Assembly (NCBI RefSeq): GCF_963259705.1
Contig: NC_081846.1
Coordinates: 91,400,641 to 91,464,640 of the forward strand
Reading direction: 5' to 3'
Origin: Myotis daubentonii
Taxonomy: Eukaryota; Chordata; Mammalia; Chiroptera; Vespertilionidae
Length of the DNA stretch: 64,000 bases
Positions within the stretch are counted from its first letter, which is position 1. The number at the start of each line of letters is the position of its first letter. The notes under the pieces are model-generated. The model worked only from the letters and a program-made list of their open reading frames with translations, was not told the DNA's origin and searched no databases. The position numbers and the translations under genes are program-made. Shown piece by piece: positions 59,223-64,000 of this stretch.

Positions 59223-59919
59223 CTAGGGGCTCAGTGCACAAATTCATACATCTTGAAAGGAACTGTGGGCCATGAGGCTGCAGTAGGCCCATCTTCCATG
59301 CCCCTGAGCAGCCCCTTCCGCCGTGGCCCCTGGCCCCCTGTCTGCTGGCAGCCCCTACTCCCGCTGCCTCTCGCATGCACTGACAGCATTGGCCCCACTC
59401 ACACCCACTGATGGCGCGGAGCAATTGGGGCTGGTGCCAGCATTGGGTGTGAGCAGCAGCTGCTGCCCGGATTGCCCTTCAGGAGGAGGGGGAGGTAGAG
59501 AAGCCCTCAGGGAGAACAGGGCCAGCAGCCGCTGCTCCACCTGCTGATGGCGCCAAGTGTTTGGGACGGGCACTGGGCACTGGCAGTGGGTGCAAAAAGT
59601 GGCTCTGGCGCTGGCTGCAGGTGTGAGTGGGGCCAGTGCTGGCAGTGGGTGCGAGTGCCAGGCAGGACCGTGACATGTGAGAGCAAAGAATTTTCAGTAA
59701 CCAGTAGAGGCTCACCCCGATGACAGCAACCGGCGCCCTGCCTTGGTCTAGCACCCCTGCTCACCTGCTCCACCATTGCCAATGGCCAATGCCCGCCATG
59801 TTCCACGCACGCCCCCTGGTGGCCAGCACATGTCATAGCAACTGGTTGTTCAGTTGTTTGGTTGTTCCGGTTGTTCTGCCATCTGGTCTATTTGCATATT
59901 AGCCTTTTATTACATAGGA
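59223..59919 (-). mobile_element. GC-rich Helitron (HeliBat-type)
   Basis: Plus strand begins CTAGGGGCTCAGTGCACAAA with ATTCATAC palindrome remnant and ends TTTGCATATTAGCCTTTTATT ACATAGGA. At 697 bp it is the longest single Helitron here, with a strongly GC-rich core (59260-59840) that contains direct repeats (GATGGCGCSRAG at about 59412 and 59547; GCAGTGGGTGCRA at 59584 and 59643). The open frames in it come from GC bias. Confidence 0.9.
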
Positions 59920-61654
59920 TATATTAGAAATACATAAATACATTGTGGAAAGAATTCTTTACAGCTGTCAAGAACACAAACATATACATATACACATCAC
60001 ATTCTGAGCAAACTAAATTTATTTAGATTCACATATTTAAGTTGACTATAAAATCACTGAGAATAGAAAAGAGGTAGAGCTACAAATAAATTACTAAGTC
60101 ATATATCAATTTGAAACCCCCAAAAATCAAATGTGTAATTTTTTCTTTTCCATTCATTGTATTTGTAAACAGTGCATTTCATAGGGAGGAAGAAAAGGTG
60201 TCCTTTCACCAGAAACACATCTCCGCTGCTTCCTCGACAGATGAGTTGTTCTGCATGCTGATGCCGACATACCACGGTGTGTTCACACTTGTCACGTTTT
60301 AGACTTCCTTTACGTACACAGAAAACCAGCTTATTTTGGTCTAGTACTATTCAGCTTCCATTTCTCAAATTATAGTTCCCTGAAACTTATTTTTAATTGT
60401 ATGGGTGAAGGACTGTTGTCGCATTTGAAAGAAAGGACGGACAGAAAGCTTCAGAGTTTATATAAACGTTTGTGTTTCCTTCGGAGCCTGTGATGCCCTG
60501 GAGGCTGGCAGTGCGTGCCGGGCACTCTTGCAGGGCTGCCACAGCAGCCATCCTTCTGCCTGACCTGGGATTGTAGCCATGTGAGTTGTCAGCTGAACTG
60601 ACAACAGAGGTGTTTTGTTTGGTTTTCGCATTGTTGTTTTCTGTGCTGTTTTTTGTTTGTTTGTTTGTTTTGTTTTTTGTGGTTTTTTTTTCCAGAAGAC
60701 CCCTAAGATATATGCAAAGAACAATTTTGTAAAGAATAAGTGGTAGTAAGAATAAGGGGGACAAGGCAGTGAAAATAGGAAACACACAGGATGTGAGGAG
60801 AGAAAATAGAAGGAAAATTCAGTGAGAAAATCACAGAAAGAAAAGAAAACATTGAAAAGAGTGAAGAAAAGAGAAATTATAGAGATTAATTAAAACTTAA
60901 AAAGTAACAATACATTATGGTTATCCCACATCCCCCCTTATTTTCAATTGATTTTTTCTTTACTGGTTCTTCTTAGAATTTTTTTTTCTTACTTTCTTTT
61001 TATTTTAAATTTACTTTCTTTTGCAAATATTCCCTAGAATAAAATACAATTAATAGTTTTGATAGAGAATGGCTATATTTTTCCCAACTTGCTTTTTTGT
61101 TTGTTCATAAAGCCAGGTTACATTTTCAGCTTTCTTTACTCAGTGTGGACATATGACTACATTATATCTAGTAGCGTGTGGAAGGAATAATGCGTGTCAC
61201 TTCTGGACTGAAGTGGTAAGACGTATGTATAATTTATCTGCTTATTCATTCCAAAACTATGCAGAAAGCAGAAAACTAAGACAGAAAGACCATAGGGCCC
61301 ATGAGCCACAAAACAGGAGACAAGTGATTTCCTAACAAACTACAAAACCAGAAATACCTAAGAGATGAGATGAATTGTTATGTGATTGTGAAATAAGATT
61401 TCCCCTATGCTGAGATGTGGGGATTTACATCTCAGCTAGAATTACCCAAAATCATACAGAAGCCAACATCCCAAAGCCCGCTGCTCTGCACTGTAACAGC
61501 TCTCTTCTCTTTCTCATTTAGCATAGTTGCCTTGTTTACACTTGCACTTATGAGACCTCAGACTGGGTAGGGAGAGGCTGACTCCCGGGGACAGCTTTTT
61601 AAATTGTTCCCAACTTCCTCCTACGCTGCATATGTGCATTAGTTGATGGCTACT
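59920..61654. other. No gene seen
   Basis: AT-rich and T-rich sequence. 60420-60600 is locally GC-richer without recognised content; the open frame at 60393-60785 (minus) is not convincing. Confidence 0.4.
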
Positions 61655-62035
61655 TAAAAACACACTCCAAGGGCATGGATGGAACTGAAGAGCATTATAC
61701 TAAGTGAAATAAGCCAGTCAATGAAGGAAAAATACCACACGATCTCACTCATTCATGGATAATAGAGACCATTATAAACTTTTGAACAATAATAGATACA
61801 GAGGCAGAGCTGCCTCAAACAGATTGTCAAATTGCAGCGGGAAGGCAGGGGAGGGTTGGGGGTCAGGGGGGAGGGGGGTAAGAGATCAACCAAAGGACTT
61901 GTATGCATGCATATAAGCATAACCAATGGACATAAGACACTGGGGGGTAGGGGAGGCCAGGGGATTGTCAAGGGCGGGGGGAAAAAAAGGACACATATGT
62001 AATACCCTTTGTAATACTTTAAGCAACAAAAATAA

Positions 62036-62074
<39 letters not shown>

Positions 62075-62468
62075 ATATTATAATGATAGTGAAAAGGGAA
62101 AAAAAAAACACCTAACGTTATATAAATAGACACTATAGTTTAGCATAAAAATTACATTGATAGCATCCTATACAGATTAGAAGATGGTTGAAGCACCCTC
62201 AATTTGCCTGAGAAACAACCTTGATTTATAACAGACATATTAAAGAGAAACACATTTTTTGTTGTTGTTAAGCTACTAAGATTTAGGGTTATGTTTTTTT
62301 TATTTTTTTAAACAAAGCATAATCTAGCCAATACTTACAAATACAATGATCTACTGTACAATATAACCTTGAATTTCAATATAAAATCTAAAGGCAGATT
62401 CATTTGGTTTATTTATATCTTTTTGTTCTTCCCTACATTCTGTTAGGAACAAAGCAATGTGTAAAATG

Positions 62469-62539
<71 letters not shown>

Positions 62540-62678
62540 TGTATATGCTGCCCTGAAATATTCTCACCTATATGTATAAAATTTAAAAACTATTGTTTTT
62601 AAAAAAATAAAAATAATTTCTTAATTTCATCAATCAAAAAATCAACAACAACAAAAAAATAAAAATAAAAACACACTC
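61655..62678 (+). mobile_element. Young L1 3' end, possibly with 3' transduction
   Basis: 61672-62036 is a young L1 3' end ('catggatggaactgaagagc', 'gaggcagagctgcctcaaac', 'taccctttgtaatactttaa'), followed by an (AAAT)n expansion to about 62076. The 13-mer taaaaacacactc occurs at 61655-61667 just before it and again at 62666-62678 after a second A-rich run (62640-62665). The ~590 bp between may be transduced flank. The L1 itself is certain; the outer boundary is tentative. Confidence 0.6.
62470..62536. repeat. (TC)n(TA)n microsatellite
   Basis: About 19 TC units followed by about 14 TA units. Confidence 0.95.
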
Positions 62679-62884
62679 ATATGCATGAATGCGTGTGCGT
62701 GCACACACACACACAATCAGTCAATTCATTATAGATTAAATGATTTTACTTCTTTTTCTATTTAAATGATATAGCTCAACAACATGTTTAAATTACTATT
62801 TGTCTTGGTGCCATAGAAATCCAAACATTTGCTTTTTACTCTGTTTATTTGATTTGGATTTTAAGCAACTTGATGAGCAGAAAT

Positions 62885-63413
62885 TCTTTTTTTAATTAAA
62901 CTTATTGGGGTGACATCAGTTAGTAAAATTATATGTTTTAAGTGTACAATTCTATAATACATCATCTGTATATTTCATTGTATGTTCACCATCCAAAGTT
63001 GAATCTCCTTCTATAACCATATATCTAAACCCCTTTACCGTTTACTAACTACTCACATCCCCCTTTCCGTCTGGTAATAGCAAAACTGTTTTTTGTATCT
63101 ATGAGTTTTGTTTTTTATTTTTATGTTTTATGTCTTGTTTGTTCATTTGTTGCTTTCATTTTTATATCTCACATAAGCTGAAATCCAATAGTTCTTGTCT
63201 TTTTCCATCTTAATTATATTGCTTGGCATGATATTCTCAAGATCCATCATGTTACCACAAATGCCAGCATTTCATTTTTCCTTATGGCTGAGCAGAATTC
63301 CATTGTATATACAGACTACATCTTCCTTATCCAGTCATCTATTGAAGGACACTTCGGTTGTTTCCATGTCTTGGCCACCATGAATAATGCTGCAATGAGC
63401 ATAGGGGTACATA
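62885..63413 (-). mobile_element. L1 3' end, antisense, interrupted by a Helitron
   Basis: Complement of an L1 3' end ('cttattggggtgacatcagt', 'gtgtacaattctataataca', 'ccatgaataatgctgcaatg', 'agcataggggtacatat'), cut at 63413 by the next Helitron. Confidence 0.88.
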
Positions 63414-64000
63414 TCCTATACTAATAAAAGATAAACATGCAAATTGACCATACTTTTGCTACACCTTAAGCCATGCCCACCAGCCAATCAGAGCGACTAT
63501 ATGCAAATTAACCCAACCAAGATGGCGGCCAGCAGCCATGGAGCTGTAGCGAGCAGGAGGCTTGCTTGCTCCAGTGATGGAGGAAGCCAAGCTTCCCTGC
63601 CTGCTGCGGCCCAGCTCTGAGCTCCACTAAAAGCAACAAAGTTTCAATTATCAAAGATAAATAAATCCCAGATACCTGCTTTCAACCAGTCATGGCCACG
63701 GAGCTGGAGCGAGCAGGAGCTGCCTCTGAGCTCCACTGAAAGCAACAAAGTTTCAATTATAGAAGGTAAATAAACCCCAGATACCTGCTTTCAGCCAGCT
63801 GTGGCCACAGAGCTGGAGTGAGCAGGAGTGGGTTGCTCCTGGTGATGGAGGAAGCCCAGCTTTCCACAGGGCTTCGCTAAAGGCAACAAAGTTTCAATTA
63901 TAGAAGGTAAATAAATCCCAGAATAAACAAAAGAAAGAAGAAAAGGAGAGGCTGGGAGCTTACATTGCCAGGGTGCTTGGCCAGCCTGAAAATGGCCCTC
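63414..64000 (+). mobile_element. Helitron, running off the window
   Basis: Starts TCCTATACTAATAAAAGATA after A inside the L1. The 5' region matches the Helitron at 39165. From 63537 there are three imperfect tandem units of about 110-150 bp built around GAGCTGGAGCGAGCAGGAG, CAACAAAGTTTCAATTAT and CCCAGATACCTGCTTTC. The 3' end lies beyond 64000. Confidence 0.9.

Noticed and set aside
60393..60785. 130-codon minus-strand frame
   Set aside because: Begins in unassigned sequence and runs through a GTTT-rich simple repeat; no recognisable domain.

Overview
The window reads as a stretch of nuclear genome from a vesper bat (family Vespertilionidae, for example a Myotis, Eptesicus or Pipistrellus relative). 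The diagnosis rests on repeats. There are at least nine tRNA-derived VES-type SINEs. There are eleven HeliBat-type Helitrons, with 5' TC-type ends followed by TATATAATAAAAG-like sequence, 3' ends of the CTAG type behind a GTGCAC palindrome, and insertion between A and T. There are two short hAT elements with 8-bp target duplications, HAL1 (half-LINE) sequence and several young L1 3' ends. No multi-exon host gene could be recognised; the window looks like AT-rich intergenic or intronic DNA built largely of transposons.

Layout. 1-22.8 kb is AT-rich DNA with old L1, MIR, MaLR and SINE copies, a LINE-split SINE/LTR nest (3.6-4.3 kb), a 5'-inverted ('twin-primed') L1 (11.6-13.8 kb) and two Helitrons (10.9 and 18.1 kb). 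22.8-32 kb is the most structured part. It holds two same-orientation copies of a HAL1 5'UTR plus LTR segment (22.8-24.26 and 30.8-31.9 kb). Between them lie a WBP11 retrocopy whose coding frame is fully open (24.26-26.88 kb), a MaLR LTR, the HAL1 ORF1 and 3' end (27.8-29.3 kb), and a PHF10 retropseudogene inserted into the HAL1 with a clean target duplication (29.3-30.8 kb). 33.4-39.5 kb carries Helitrons, including three abutting head to tail. 42.3-50.7 kb is a decayed class I (gamma-like) endogenous retrovirus on the minus strand, with recognisable gag, protease, reverse transcriptase, RNase H, integrase and env remnants, a 3' LTR, and later SINE, hAT and Helitron insertions. 51-64 kb has more SINEs, two L1 copies on the plus strand meeting an L1 on the minus strand tail to tail, a GC-rich Helitron (59.2-59.9 kb), a young L1 end with a possible 3' transduction (61.7-62.7 kb), and a Helitron inside an L1 running off the window end.

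Genes. The only long open frame is the WBP11 retrocopy. It is intronless, keeps 631 codons of WBP11-like sequence, and has lost the parental stop (TGG at 24771-24773), adding 119 codons read from the old 3'UTR. The PHF10 copy is clearly broken. Everything else coding-like is transposon debris. Family assignments come from recognition by eye, without database search; boundaries without target duplications are approximate.
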